NCBI RefSeq assembly: GCF_001567585.1 | Contig: NZ_LRQV01000070.1 | Span: forward strand, 1-34,955 | Reading direction: 5' to 3' | Source: Micromonospora rosaria | GTDB lineage: Bacteria > Actinomycetota > Actinomycetes > Mycobacteriales > Micromonosporaceae | DNA length: 34,955 nucleotides | Part shown: positions 14,443 to 21,586 of the stretch, one piece after another | Layout: each line of letters opens with the position of its first letter | How positions within the stretch are numbered: position 1 is the first letter of the stretch | Position numbers and translations under genes: made by a program | Notes under the pieces: generated by a model | Seen by the model: the letters and a program-made list of their open reading frames with translations, nothing else | Database searches by the model: none | Told to the model about the DNA's origin: nothing

Positions 14443-14750
14443 CCCGCCCCGACCCGGCCCGGGAGTGTCGTGCTCCGGCGACGATAACCTCCGCCGTCGA
14501 CATACCTGTGAGGAATAAATATTCCTCACAGGTATGTCAACGAAAAGCATGTGTTCGCCGGACGAAGGCACGCCGACGCCGAGGCCGGGCGACGCCGAGA
14601 GCGTGGCGGGTGCGTGGCGAGGGCGGGAGGTGCGGGGCAGCGTGGGGTGAGGTGGGCGAATGGAGGGCGCCGTCCCGCCACCGTGTCACCGCGCCCCTCG
14701 CCTGGGCGCCGTCGTGCTTTACGGGCGCAGCGGGTCGGGCAGCCGGTCGG
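14443..14750. other. 308-bp gap between convergent azlD and DUF3043 genes
   Basis: The gap holds the perfect palindrome described at 14499-14538. After it comes a GC-rich stretch, including a 38-codon open frame (14534-14650, MSTKSMCSPDEGT...) that starts inside the right arm of the palindrome. That frame has no convincing ribosome-binding site and I do not call it a gene. I see nothing else. Confidence 0.6.
14499..14538. repeat. Perfect 18-bp-arm inverted repeat with AAAT centre
   Basis: GACATACCTGTGAGGAAT (14499-14516) is followed by AAAT and then its exact reverse complement (14521-14538). The element is far more AT-rich than its surroundings. It lies between convergent genes, so it could end transcription from both sides, but it has no T-tract. 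A dimeric protein-binding site or a small mobile palindrome is equally possible. Confidence 0.9.
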
Positions 14751-15350
14751 TCAGACCTTGTCGCCGAGCTTGACGCGGGGCTCGGGGGCGCGCATCCGGC
14801 GGAAGGTGATCGACCGCATGATCGCGTACAGGTAGAGCGAGCCCATCCGCTCGCCGCTGCGCGGGTAGCGTTCCCGGACCAGCTTCTTGATCTTCCGCGA
14901 GATCAGGATCGAGTCGATCACCACGCCGAGGGCCAGCGCCCCCCAGAGCAGGTTGGAGACCAGCCGGACGATCGGCGGCATCGCCGCGTTCGAGCCGATC
15001 AGCACGATCAGCGCGCCACCGAAGAACCAGGTGCCGATGGTGCGGCGGGAGTCGACCACGTTGCGGGCGAGCAGCCGCTCGGGGCCCCGGTCGCGCGGGC
15101 CGCCCTCCCGGCGGAACTCCGCCGCCGCCTCGGCCCGCAACTGCCGGCGGCGCTCCTTCGCCTCCTCCTTGGTCAGCGGCTTGGTGGACCCGCCCGGTCG
15201 GCGGGCGGCACCCGGCCGCTTCGGCGTCTCACGGCCCTTCGCCGGCGTGTAGCCACGGGGCTGGGCGGCGACGGACTCGTCGTCGGTCGTCACCGGGGTG
15301 ACGGACTCGTCGACGACGTCGGTGGACTTGCGGCGGAAGAGCGAGGGCAC
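14751..15350 (-). CDS. DUF3043 membrane protein
   Basis: A 199-residue protein. Residues 1-80 are charged and disordered (PSLFRRKSTD, TKEEAKERRRQLRAEAAAEFRR), followed by NVVDSRRTIGTWFFGGALIVL, a second helix (LLWGALALGVVIDSIL) and a basic tail (ISRKIKKLVRERYP, GSLYLYAIMRSITFRRMR). This is the actinobacterial DUF3043 architecture, two helices near the C-terminus with both ends probably cytoplasmic. I place the start at the GTG giving VPSLFRRKS; longer versions add non-conserved sequence. Function unknown. Its position near nadA and glycerate kinase matches the recalled M. tuberculosis order (Rv2206). Confidence 0.88.
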   Translation of the reverse strand: MPSLFRRKSTDVVDESVTPVTTDDESVAAQPRGYTPAKGRETPKRPGAARRPGGSTKPLTKEEAKERRRQLRAEAAAEFRREGGPRDRGPERLLARNVVDSRRTIGTWFFGGALIVLIGSNAAMPPIVRLVSNLLWGALALGVVIDSILISRKIKKLVRERYPRSGERMGSLYLYAIMRSITFRRMRAPEPRVKLGDKV

Positions 15351-15440
15351 GCGGCAAGGGTAGCCAAACGCCCGCGCCCGGTGCACATCGGTGCGGTGGG
15401 CGCGGGCGGAGGTGAGCCAGGTCATGCCCGGCCGGTCGGG

Positions 15441-16853
15441 TCAGGGACGCTCGACGTGGGCGCCGAGGTCGGCCAGCTTGGCCTCGAAGTCCTCGTACCC
15501 CCGGTTGATCAGGTCGACGCCGTACACCCGGGAGGTGCCCTCGGCGGCGAGCGCCGCGATCAGGTGGCTGAACCCGGCGCGCAGGTCCGGGATGACCAGG
15601 TCGGCGGCGTGCAGCTTGCTCGGGCCGGCGATCACCGCGGAGTGCTTGAAGTTGCGCCGGCCGAACCGGCACGGGGTGCCGCCCAGGCAGTCCCGGTACA
15701 CCTGGATGTTGGCGCCCATGGTGTTCAGCGCCTCGGTGTAGCCCAGCCGCTGTTCGTACACCGTCTCGTGCACGATCGACAGGCCCCGGGCCTGGGTCAA
15801 CGCGACCACCAGGGGCTGCTGCCAGTCGGTCATGAACCCGGGGTGCACGTCGGTCTCCAGGGCGACGGACTTCAGCTCCCCGCCCGGGTGCCAGAACCGG
15901 ATACCGCCCTCCTGGCCCGGGTCGCCGAGCTTCGGCGGCCGGGCGTCGGTGACCTCGTACTCGCCGCCGACCGAGCGGAAGATGTTCAGGAAGGTCATCA
16001 TGTCGGCCTGCTGGGCGCCGAGCACCTCCACGTGGCCCCGGGTGGCCAGGGCCGCCGCCGCCCAGCTCGCCGCCTCGATCCGGTCCGGGATCGGCCGGTG
16101 CGTGTACCCGTGCAGCTTCGGCACGCCCTGGATCTCGATCACCCGGTCGGTGTGCACCTTGATGATCGCGCCCATCTTCTGCAGGATGCAGATCAGGTCG
16201 ATGATCTCCGGCTCCACGGCGGCGTTGCGCAGCTCGGTGACGCCCTCGGCCATCACCGCGGTGAGCAGCACCTGCTCGGTGGCGCCGACGCTCGGGTACG
16301 GCAGGGCGAACTTGGTGCCGTGCAGTCCGTTCGGGGCGGACAGGTGCAGCCCCTCCGGCCGCTTGTCCACGGTCGCCCCGAACTCGCGCAGCGCCTGCAG
16401 GTGGAAGTCGATCGGGCGCGGGCCGATGTGGCAGCCGCCCAGGTCGGGGATGAAGGCGTGGCCCAGCCGGTGCAGCAGCGGGCCGCAGAACAGGATCGGG
16501 ATCCGGCTGGAGCCGGCGTGCACGTTGATCTGATCGGTGCTGGCGCTCTCGACGTTGGCCGGGTCGAAGACCAGCTCACCGTCCTCGTCGCCGTCGGTCA
16601 CCTTGACCCCGTGCAGGCCGAGCAGCCCACGGACCACCTCGACGTCACGGATCCGCGGCACGTCGAACAGCCGGCTGGGGGTGTCGCCCAGCAGGGCGGC
16701 GACCATCGCCTTGGAAACCAGGTTCTTCGCGCCGCGCACGCGGATCCGCCCTTCCAGCGGACTTCCTCCGTGTACGACCAGGACGTCGTCGGTCAACGCA
16801 ACCTCCAGCGCGTCGGTGCTGCCGTGTTGAGGGGTGGGGCCCACGATGGTCAT
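15441..16853 (-). CDS. murA: UDP-N-acetylglucosamine 1-carboxyvinyltransferase (MurA family)
   Basis: This 470-residue enzyme transfers enolpyruvate from PEP to UDP-GlcNAc, the first committed step of peptidoglycan synthesis in the cytoplasm. K43-N44 in RVRGAKNLVSKA match the substrate-binding lysine-asparagine, and C141 in LGGCHIGPRPIDF matches the catalytic, fosfomycin-reactive cysteine. The two-domain EPSP-synthase fold is complete, ending YEDFEAKLADLGAHVERP. I chose ATG 16853 (MTIVGPTPQHG) preceded by GGGTAGCG; an upstream ATG would add MLPDATTTAAFFDVAAFRVA and cannot be excluded. Actinobacteria often have two MurA-type enzymes and this has the longer, divergent form (GATEQVLLTAVMAEGVTELRNAA). 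Downstream of nadA on the same strand, 157 bp away. Confidence 0.87.
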   Translation of the reverse strand: MTIVGPTPQHGSTDALEVALTDDVLVVHGGSPLEGRIRVRGAKNLVSKAMVAALLGDTPSRLFDVPRIRDVEVVRGLLGLHGVKVTDGDEDGELVFDPANVESASTDQINVHAGSSRIPILFCGPLLHRLGHAFIPDLGGCHIGPRPIDFHLQALREFGATVDKRPEGLHLSAPNGLHGTKFALPYPSVGATEQVLLTAVMAEGVTELRNAAVEPEIIDLICILQKMGAIIKVHTDRVIEIQGVPKLHGYTHRPIPDRIEAASWAAAALATRGHVEVLGAQQADMMTFLNIFRSVGGEYEVTDARPPKLGDPGQEGGIRFWHPGGELKSVALETDVHPGFMTDWQQPLVVALTQARGLSIVHETVYEQRLGYTEALNTMGANIQVYRDCLGGTPCRFGRRNFKHSAVIAGPSKLHAADLVIPDLRAGFSHLIAALAAEGTSRVYGVDLINRGYEDFEAKLADLGAHVERP

Positions 16854-16944
16854 CGCTACCCGGAACGCGGCCACGTCAAAAAAGGCCGCCGTTGTCGTCG
16901 CATCCGGCAGCATAGCCCTCGGTGAACAGAATGACTCGGTCACA

Positions 16945-17010
16945 CCGCCTGCGGCGGCATGAATCGGTGAAACCGGTACGTCCCCGTACCAATGTTGTCA
17001 CGAAACGTGA
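16945..17010 (-). terminator. Hairpins downstream of nadA / upstream of murA
   Basis: Three small inverted repeats follow the nadA stop: TCACG-AAA-CGTGA (16998-17010), GGTACG/CGTACC around 16976-16990, and CCGCC-TGC-GGCGG (16945-16957). Together they may end nadA transcription. A TATGCT on the minus strand (16914-16909) is a possible -10 for murA. Assignments are weak. Confidence 0.35.
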
Positions 17011-18210
17011 TCAGGCCGCGCCCGGGGGTGGGGTGTCCGCGCCCGGCAGGGCGAGCATCTGGTCCAGCGCCACCCGGGCGTGGTGCGCGGTGTCCGCGTC
17101 CACGGTGATCTGGTTCACCACCCGCCCGGCGACCAGCTCCTCCAGGGCCCAGACCAGGTGCGGCAGGTCGATCCGGTTCATCGTCGAGCAGTAGCAGACC
17201 GCCCGGTCGAGGAACATGATCTGCTTGTCCGGGTGGGCCAGCGCCAGCCGGCGGACCAGGTTCAGCTCGGTGCCGACCGCCCACGCCGAACCGGCCGGGG
17301 CGGCCTCGATGGTCTTGATGATGTACTCGGTCGAGCCGACGTGATCGGCGGCGGTGACCACCTCGTGCCGGCACTCCGGGTGGACCAGCACGTTCACCCC
17401 CGGCACCCGCTCCCGGACGTCGTTGACGCTGTCCAGGGTGAACCGGCCGTGCACCGAGCAGTGCCCCCGCCAGAGGATCATCTTCGCGTCGCGGAGCTGC
17501 TCCGGGGTGAGCCCGCCGTTCGGCTTGTGCGGGTCGTAGAGGACGCAGTCGTCCAGTGACAGGCCCATCTCCAGCACGGCGGTGTTGCGGCCCAGGTGCT
17601 GGTCGGGCAGGAAGAGCACCTTCTCGCCCTGCTGGTACGCCCAGTCCAGGGCCCGGCGCGCGTTCGACGAGGTGCAGACCACGCCGCCGTTGCGCCCGAC
17701 GAAGCCCTTGATGTCCGCCGAGGAGTTCATGTACGTCACCGGGACGGTGTGCTCGGCGACGCCGAGGTCGGTCAGCGCCTCCCAGGCCTTCTCGACCTGC
17801 GACAGCACCGCCATGTCCGCCATCGAACAGCCGGCGGCCAGGTCGGGCAGGATCACCCGCTGCGCGTCCGAGGTGAGGATGTCGGCGCTCTCGGCCATGA
17901 AGTGCACGCCGCAGAAGACGATGTACTCCGCGTCCGGGCGGGCCGCCGCCTCCCGGGCCAGCTTGAACGAGTCGCCGGTCACGTCGGCGAACTGGATCAC
18001 CTCGTCGCGCTGGTAGTGGTGGCCCAGCACGAAGACCTTCGTGCCCAGCGCCGCCTTCGCCGCCGCCGCGCGGGCCACCAGGTCCGGGTCGCTGGGCGCC
18101 GGCAGGTCACCCGGGCACTCGACGCCGCGCTCGGTGGCAGGGTCACTGCCCCGGCCGAGCAGCAGCAGGGCAGTCGCGGTGTTGGAAGGTTCCACCCAGG
18201 TCGAAGTCAC
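17011..18210 (-). CDS. nadA: Quinolinate synthase
   Basis: The 399-residue enzyme condenses iminoaspartate with dihydroxyacetone phosphate to quinolinate, in de novo NAD synthesis, using an oxygen-sensitive 4Fe-4S cluster. Family marks include FVLGHHYQRDEVIQFAD, IVFCGVHFMAESADIL, ILWRGHCSVHGRF, HPECRHEV and AVCYCSTMNRI. Likely cluster cysteines are C100, C251 and C341. The start is the GTG at 18210, preceded by GGGGAC. nadB and nadC are not adjacent. Divergent from glycerate kinase across a 66-bp gap. Neighbouring erpA may serve its Fe-S maturation, by general Fe-S biology and not direct evidence. Confidence 0.95.
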   Translation of the reverse strand: MTSTWVEPSNTATALLLLGRGSDPATERGVECPGDLPAPSDPDLVARAAAAKAALGTKVFVLGHHYQRDEVIQFADVTGDSFKLAREAAARPDAEYIVFCGVHFMAESADILTSDAQRVILPDLAAGCSMADMAVLSQVEKAWEALTDLGVAEHTVPVTYMNSSADIKGFVGRNGGVVCTSSNARRALDWAYQQGEKVLFLPDQHLGRNTAVLEMGLSLDDCVLYDPHKPNGGLTPEQLRDAKMILWRGHCSVHGRFTLDSVNDVRERVPGVNVLVHPECRHEVVTAADHVGSTEYIIKTIEAAPAGSAWAVGTELNLVRRLALAHPDKQIMFLDRAVCYCSTMNRIDLPHLVWALEELVAGRVVNQITVDADTAHHARVALDQMLALPGADTPPPGAA

Positions 18211-18254
18211 GTCCCCATGGTCCCACAGCGTGGCCGGGGTGGAACTTCTACCGC

Positions 18255-18268
18255 TGTGGCCTGCCACA
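18255..18268. promoter_or_regulatory. Small palindrome in the nadA/glycerate kinase divergent gap
   Basis: TGTGG-CCTG-CCACA lies 8 bp before the glycerate kinase ATG in the 66-bp divergent gap. It may be an operator or a leader hairpin. Weak evidence. Confidence 0.25.
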
Positions 18269-18276
18269 CTGCTCGG

Positions 18277-19416
18277 ATGCGCGTGCTGCTCTGTCCGGAC
18301 AAGTTCGCCGGCACCCTGCCGGCTCAGGAGGTGGCCGTCGCGGTCGCCGAGGGCTGGCGGGAGGTGGCCGAGGGCGACGAGCTGGTGGTTCGGCCGCTGG
18401 CCGACGGCGGTCCCGGCTTCGTCGCGGTGCTCGCCGAGGCGCTCGGCGGGCGGCGGCTGCCGGTGTCGACCGTCGACCCGCTGGGCCGCCCGGCCGCCGG
18501 TGAGATCCTGCTCACCGCCGACGGCTCCACCGCGTACCTGGAGAGCGCCCAGGCGTGCGGGCTGCACCTGCTCGACCCCGCCGAACGCGACCCGAAGGCC
18601 ACCACCTCGTACGGGCTGGGGCTGCTGGTCACCGCCGCCGTGGAGAGCGGCGCCCGGACGGTGGTGATCGGGCTGGGCGGCTCCGCCACCAACGACGCCG
18701 GGGCCGGGATGCTCGCCGCGCTGGGCGCGACCCCGCTGGACGGGACCGGCCTCGCCCTGCCGTACGGCGGAGCGGCGCTGGCCGCCGTGGCCGCGCTGGA
18801 CGGTACCCCCCGGCTGCGCGGCGCGACCCTGGTGGCCGCCACCGACGTCGACAACCCGCTGCTCGGGCTGCACGGGGCCAGCAACGTGTACGGCCCGCAG
18901 AAGGGGGCGAGCCGGGAGGACGTCCTGCTGCTCGACGCCGCCCTGGAGCGCTTCGCCGCCGTACTCGAGAAGGACCTGCCGGGGTGCCCGCCGCAGCTCG
19001 GCGCGCTGCCCGGTGGGGGAGCGGCCGGCGGGCTGGGCGCGGCGGTGCTCGCCCTCGGCGGTCGCTGCGAGTCCGGTATCGGGCTGGTCACCCGGGCGAT
19101 CGGCCTGGACGCCGCGCTCGACGCGTGCGACCTGGTGATCACCGGAGAGGGCTCCTTCGACCACCAGTCGCTGCGCGGCAAGGTGGTGGCCGGGGTGGCC
19201 GGCGCCGCCCGGGACCGGGGGGTGCCCTGCGTGGTGGTCGCCGGGCGGGTCAGCACCGGCCGCCGGGAGGCCGCCTCGGCCGGGGTGACCGACGCGTACA
19301 GTCTGGTGGAGCACTTCGGCGGGGAGGAGCGCGGCGGGGTCGAGGCGGCCATGGGCCGGCCCGCCGAGGGGCTGCGCGAGCTGGGCGCGCGGCTGGCCCG
19401 GCAGTGGAGCCGGTGA
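18277..19416 (+). CDS. Glycerate kinase (GlxK/GarK family)
   Basis: A 379-residue kinase phosphorylating D-glycerate, probably to 2-phosphoglycerate as in the GarK family. Diagnostic segments: LLCPDKFAGTLPAQEVA near the N-terminus, RPLADGGPGF at ~40-50, VVIGLGGSATNDAGAGML around 128-145, TDVDNPLLG.HGA followed by YGPQKGA around 190-212, GGGAAGGLGAAVLAL, and DLVITGEGSFDHQSLRGK near 288-305. All are intact. ATG 18277 has no clear Shine-Dalgarno. It lies 154 bp before erpA, an order that matches the recalled M. tuberculosis Rv2205c-Rv2204c neighbourhood though strands differ. Confidence 0.93.
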   Translation: MRVLLCPDKFAGTLPAQEVAVAVAEGWREVAEGDELVVRPLADGGPGFVAVLAEALGGRRLPVSTVDPLGRPAAGEILLTADGSTAYLESAQACGLHLLDPAERDPKATTSYGLGLLVTAAVESGARTVVIGLGGSATNDAGAGMLAALGATPLDGTGLALPYGGAALAAVAALDGTPRLRGATLVAATDVDNPLLGLHGASNVYGPQKGASREDVLLLDAALERFAAVLEKDLPGCPPQLGALPGGGAAGGLGAAVLALGGRCESGIGLVTRAIGLDAALDACDLVITGEGSFDHQSLRGKVVAGVAGAARDRGVPCVVVAGRVSTGRREAASAGVTDAYSLVEHFGGEERGGVEAAMGRPAEGLRELGARLARQWSR

Positions 19417-19475
19417 GCTGGGCCACCCCCGCGGGCGGCTGCCCGCTGCCCGGGTGGCGACGCCCGGGGCGGGCC

Positions 19476-19509
19476 TACAATCGAACACGGACCGCAGTGG
19501 GAATCACTG
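19476..19509 (+). promoter_or_regulatory. Candidate erpA promoter and adjacent small inverted repeat
   Basis: TACAAT at 19476-19481 is a good -10 hexamer about 90 bp before the erpA start; no clear -35 is visible at 17-bp spacing. CAGTG-GGAAT-CACTG (19495-19509) follows near the expected transcript start and could bind a regulator. Both are by-eye candidates. Confidence 0.35.
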
Positions 19510-19570
19510 GACCGGCGGGTGACGTTGGCCAGGACGACGACCACACCTACGCGTGCAGGGAGAATTCCAC

Positions 19571-19939
19571 GTGACCACGCCAGCGCAGACCGAGTCGACC
19601 GAGGCCAAGGCCCCCACGTCCGTCGTCCTCACCGACGTCGCGGCGCAGAAGGTCAAGGCCCTGATCGAGCAGGAGGGCCGCGACGACCTGCGGCTGCGGG
19701 TCGCCGTGCAGCCGGGCGGCTGCTCCGGCCTGCGGTACCAGCTCTTCTTCGACGAGCGGTCGCTCGACGGTGACGTCGTCAGCGACTTCGGCGGCGTCGA
19801 GGTCGTCGTCGACCGGATGAGCGCCCCCTACCTGGCCGGGGCGACCATCGACTTCGCCGACCGGATCGACGCCCAGGGCTTCACCATCGACAACCCGAAC
19901 GCGGGCAACTCCTGCGCCTGCGGCGACTCGTTCAGCTGA
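19571..19939 (+). CDS. erpA: A-type iron-sulfur carrier protein, ErpA-like
   Basis: A 122-residue HesB/IscA-family protein that delivers Fe-S clusters to target enzymes. The three conserved cysteines are present: C51 (QPGGCSGLRY), C115 and C117 (NSCACGDSFS). The family core runs from VVLTDVAAQKVKALIEQEG to the end; the first ~17 residues are a Thr/Ala-rich extension. I chose GTG 19571 over an in-frame GTG 18 bp upstream because GGGAG lies at proper spacing before 19571. It stands alone with its own hairpin terminator. Nearby Fe-S users are NadA and the Rieske protein QcrA. Matches Rv2204c by synteny. Confidence 0.93.
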   Translation: MTTPAQTESTEAKAPTSVVLTDVAAQKVKALIEQEGRDDLRLRVAVQPGGCSGLRYQLFFDERSLDGDVVSDFGGVEVVVDRMSAPYLAGATIDFADRIDAQGFTIDNPNAGNSCACGDSFS

Positions 19940-19960
19940 GTCGACGCGCACCAGCCGACA

Positions 19961-19994
19961 CGGCGGAGCCACCCCGGGCGGGGTGGCTCCGCCG
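19961..19994 (+). terminator. Strong hairpin terminator after erpA
   Basis: CGGCGGAGCCACCCC (19961-19975) pairs without mismatch with 19980-19994 across a 4-nt loop, 21 bp after the erpA stop. The stem is 15 bp and GC-rich; no T-tract follows. Confidence 0.8.
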
Positions 19995-20141
19995 TTCGCC
20001 GTCGGGGGCCGTCCCATTTCCGCCACCGGTCGTTCCTACGGCGACCTGGGCAAGTCCGGCCCGCTCCGCACGAGGCCGTCCGGTTTCCCGGGCGGACCGG
20101 TAGGCTGACCCGCGCCGTGCTGCCGACCGTCGAGGGTTGAC

Positions 20142-21119
20142 ATGAAGATCGCCGTTACCGGCTCGATCGCCACCGACCACCTGATGAGCTTCCCCGGTCG
20201 GTTCGCCGACCAGTTCATCGCGGATCAACTGGACAAGGTGTCGCTCTCCTTCCTCGTGGACGACCTGGTCGTCCGCCGGGGTGGGGTGGCGGCGAACATC
20301 GCCTTCGGGATGGGCCAGCTCGGTCTGCGCCCGGTGCTGCTCGGGGCGGTGGGCGCGGACTTCGCCGACTACCGCTCCTGGCTGGAGCGCCACGGCGTGG
20401 ACTGTGACTCGGTACACGTCAGCGAGGTGGCGCACACCGCCCGCTTCGTCTGCACCACCGACACCGACATGTGCCAGATCGCCTCGTTCTACGCCGGGGC
20501 GATGGCCGAGGCGCGCAACATCGAGATCGCGCCCGTGGCGCAGCGGCTCGACGGGCTGGACCTGGTCCTGGTGGGCGCGAACGACCCGGCGGCGATGCTG
20601 CGGCACTCCGCCGAGTGCCGGGAGCGCGGGTACGCCTTCGTCGCGGACCCCTCCCAGCAGCTCGCCCGGATGGAGGGCTCGGACGTGGTCGGGCTGATCG
20701 ACGGCGCCGAGTACCTGATGACCAACGACTACGAGAAGTCCCTGCTGCAGAGCAAGGCCGGGCTCTCCGACGCCCAGCTGCTCGACCTGGTCAAGGTCCG
20801 GGTCACCACGCTCGGCAAGAACGGTGTGGAGATCGTCGGCCGGGACGTCGAGCGGATCCACGTGCCGATCGCCCGGGAGGCCCGCGCGGTCGACCCGACC
20901 GGGGTCGGTGACGGGTTCCGGGCCGGCTTCTTCGCCGCCCTCTCCTGGGGGCTGGGCCTGGAGCGGGCCGCCCAGGTCGGCTCCCTGCTGGCCGCCCTGG
21001 TCCTGGAGACCGTCGGCACCCAGGAGTACGAGGTCCGCCGGGACCTGTTCGTCAAGCGCCTCGCCGAGTCGTACGGCGACGCCGCCGCCGACGAGGTCCG
21101 CCCCCACCTGCTCCCCTGA
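20142..21119 (+). CDS. adoK: PfkB-family sugar/nucleoside kinase, probable adenosine kinase
   Basis: A 325-residue ribokinase-fold enzyme. The N-terminal substrate motif is RRGGVAANIAFGMGQLG (~47-63). The C-terminal ATP/anion-hole motif DPTGVGDGFRAGF begins at D251, placing the catalytic base at D257, the residue number I recall for M. tuberculosis AdoK (Rv2202c). NDYEKSLL and VTTLGKNGVEI are further family marks. It should phosphorylate adenosine to AMP in purine salvage; actinobacterial orthologues have also been called cbhK. ATG 20142 is preceded by GAGGG. TAGGCT at 20101-20106 is a possible -10. It sits between erpA and the oxidase gene ctaC, as in mycobacteria. Confidence 0.88.
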   Translation: MKIAVTGSIATDHLMSFPGRFADQFIADQLDKVSLSFLVDDLVVRRGGVAANIAFGMGQLGLRPVLLGAVGADFADYRSWLERHGVDCDSVHVSEVAHTARFVCTTDTDMCQIASFYAGAMAEARNIEIAPVAQRLDGLDLVLVGANDPAAMLRHSAECRERGYAFVADPSQQLARMEGSDVVGLIDGAEYLMTNDYEKSLLQSKAGLSDAQLLDLVKVRVTTLGKNGVEIVGRDVERIHVPIAREARAVDPTGVGDGFRAGFFAALSWGLGLERAAQVGSLLAALVLETVGTQEYEVRRDLFVKRLAESYGDAAADEVRPHLLP

Positions 21120-21180
21120 CCCACTCCCGCCCCGCCCCGCGCTGCCCCGCCCCCGGCGTCGTCCTGCCCCGCCGCCCGCC

Positions 21181-21259
21181 CCCCGCGATCGTGCAGTGGG
21201 GGCCCCGACAAGTGCCGCATATGTGACATGTCGTCGGCCCGAACCGCATGATCGCGGGG
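21181..21259. repeat. 79-bp imperfect palindrome centred on CATATG
   Basis: CCCCGCGATC (21181-21190) is matched by its exact complement at 21250-21259. Pairing continues inward with mismatches (GTGC/GCAT, GACAAGTG/CATGTC) to CATATG at 21218-21223. It lies in the gap between convergent adoK and the tusA-like gene. It resembles, from memory, dispersed palindromes seen in Micromonosporaceae intergenic regions, but no second copy is in this window. Confidence 0.75.
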
Positions 21260-21309
21260 ACGGGGCTCGTACGCGGGCGGGGCGGTCAGCGGGTGGGGGT
21301 GCGGTGAGA

Positions 21310-21356
21310 GGGGGACCCTTCTCTACCGTAGGCGTTAATAAGGTGCCCTTCCTTAC
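21310..21356. repeat. CCCTTC-containing direct repeat element
   Basis: GGGACCCTTCTCTAC and AGGTGCCCTTCCTTAC lie about 31 bp apart, separated by CGTAGGCGTTAATA. The AT-rich centre stands out from its surroundings. The element abuts the 3' end of the tusA-like gene. I recall similar elements between genes in Micromonospora genomes, so it may be a dispersed family or a transcription-end signal. Confidence 0.6.
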
Positions 21357-21586
21357 ACCGAGCGGCGGACGTCGTAGCCGGGGCCGTCCGGGCCGGTGAT
21401 CCTGCCGACGAACTCCTGCCCGCGCATCCGGCACCAGGCGGGGATGTCCACCGCCGCCGCCGGGTCGTCGGCGAGCACCCGCACCACCGTGCCCACCGGC
21501 AGTTCGGGCAGCCGGCGGGCGACCGCGATCACCGGCAGCGGGCAGCGCTGGCCCCGGCAGTCGAGGAGCTCGGCGGGGACGGTCAC
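21353..21586 (-). CDS. TusA/SirA-family sulfurtransferase-like protein
   Basis: A 77-residue TusA-fold protein. LLDCRGQRCPLPVIAVARRL carries the family CPxP motif with C15 as the persulfide-carrying cysteine; a second segment is VVRVLADDPAAAVDIPAWCRMRG. It begins at a GTG whose GTGA overlaps the stop of the upstream cysteine desulfurase, so the two proteins are made together. The natural reading is that the desulfurase loads sulfur on TusA for relay to a thiolation target (tRNA, molybdenum cofactor or other), not shown here. Confidence 0.9.
   Translation of the reverse strand: MTVPAELLDCRGQRCPLPVIAVARRLPELPVGTVVRVLADDPAAAVDIPAWCRMRGQEFVGRITGPDGPGYDVRRSV

Noticed and set aside
16868..16892. 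T-run (TTTTTT, minus strand) before murA as an attenuator
   Set aside because: Only a 5-bp stem flanks it, and the T-run lies inside the loop and not after a stem, so it does not form an intrinsic terminator.
14226..16925. 899-codon plus-strand frame across DUF3043 and murA
   Set aside because: It is antisense to two genes with strong family motifs, including the MurA catalytic cysteine loop.
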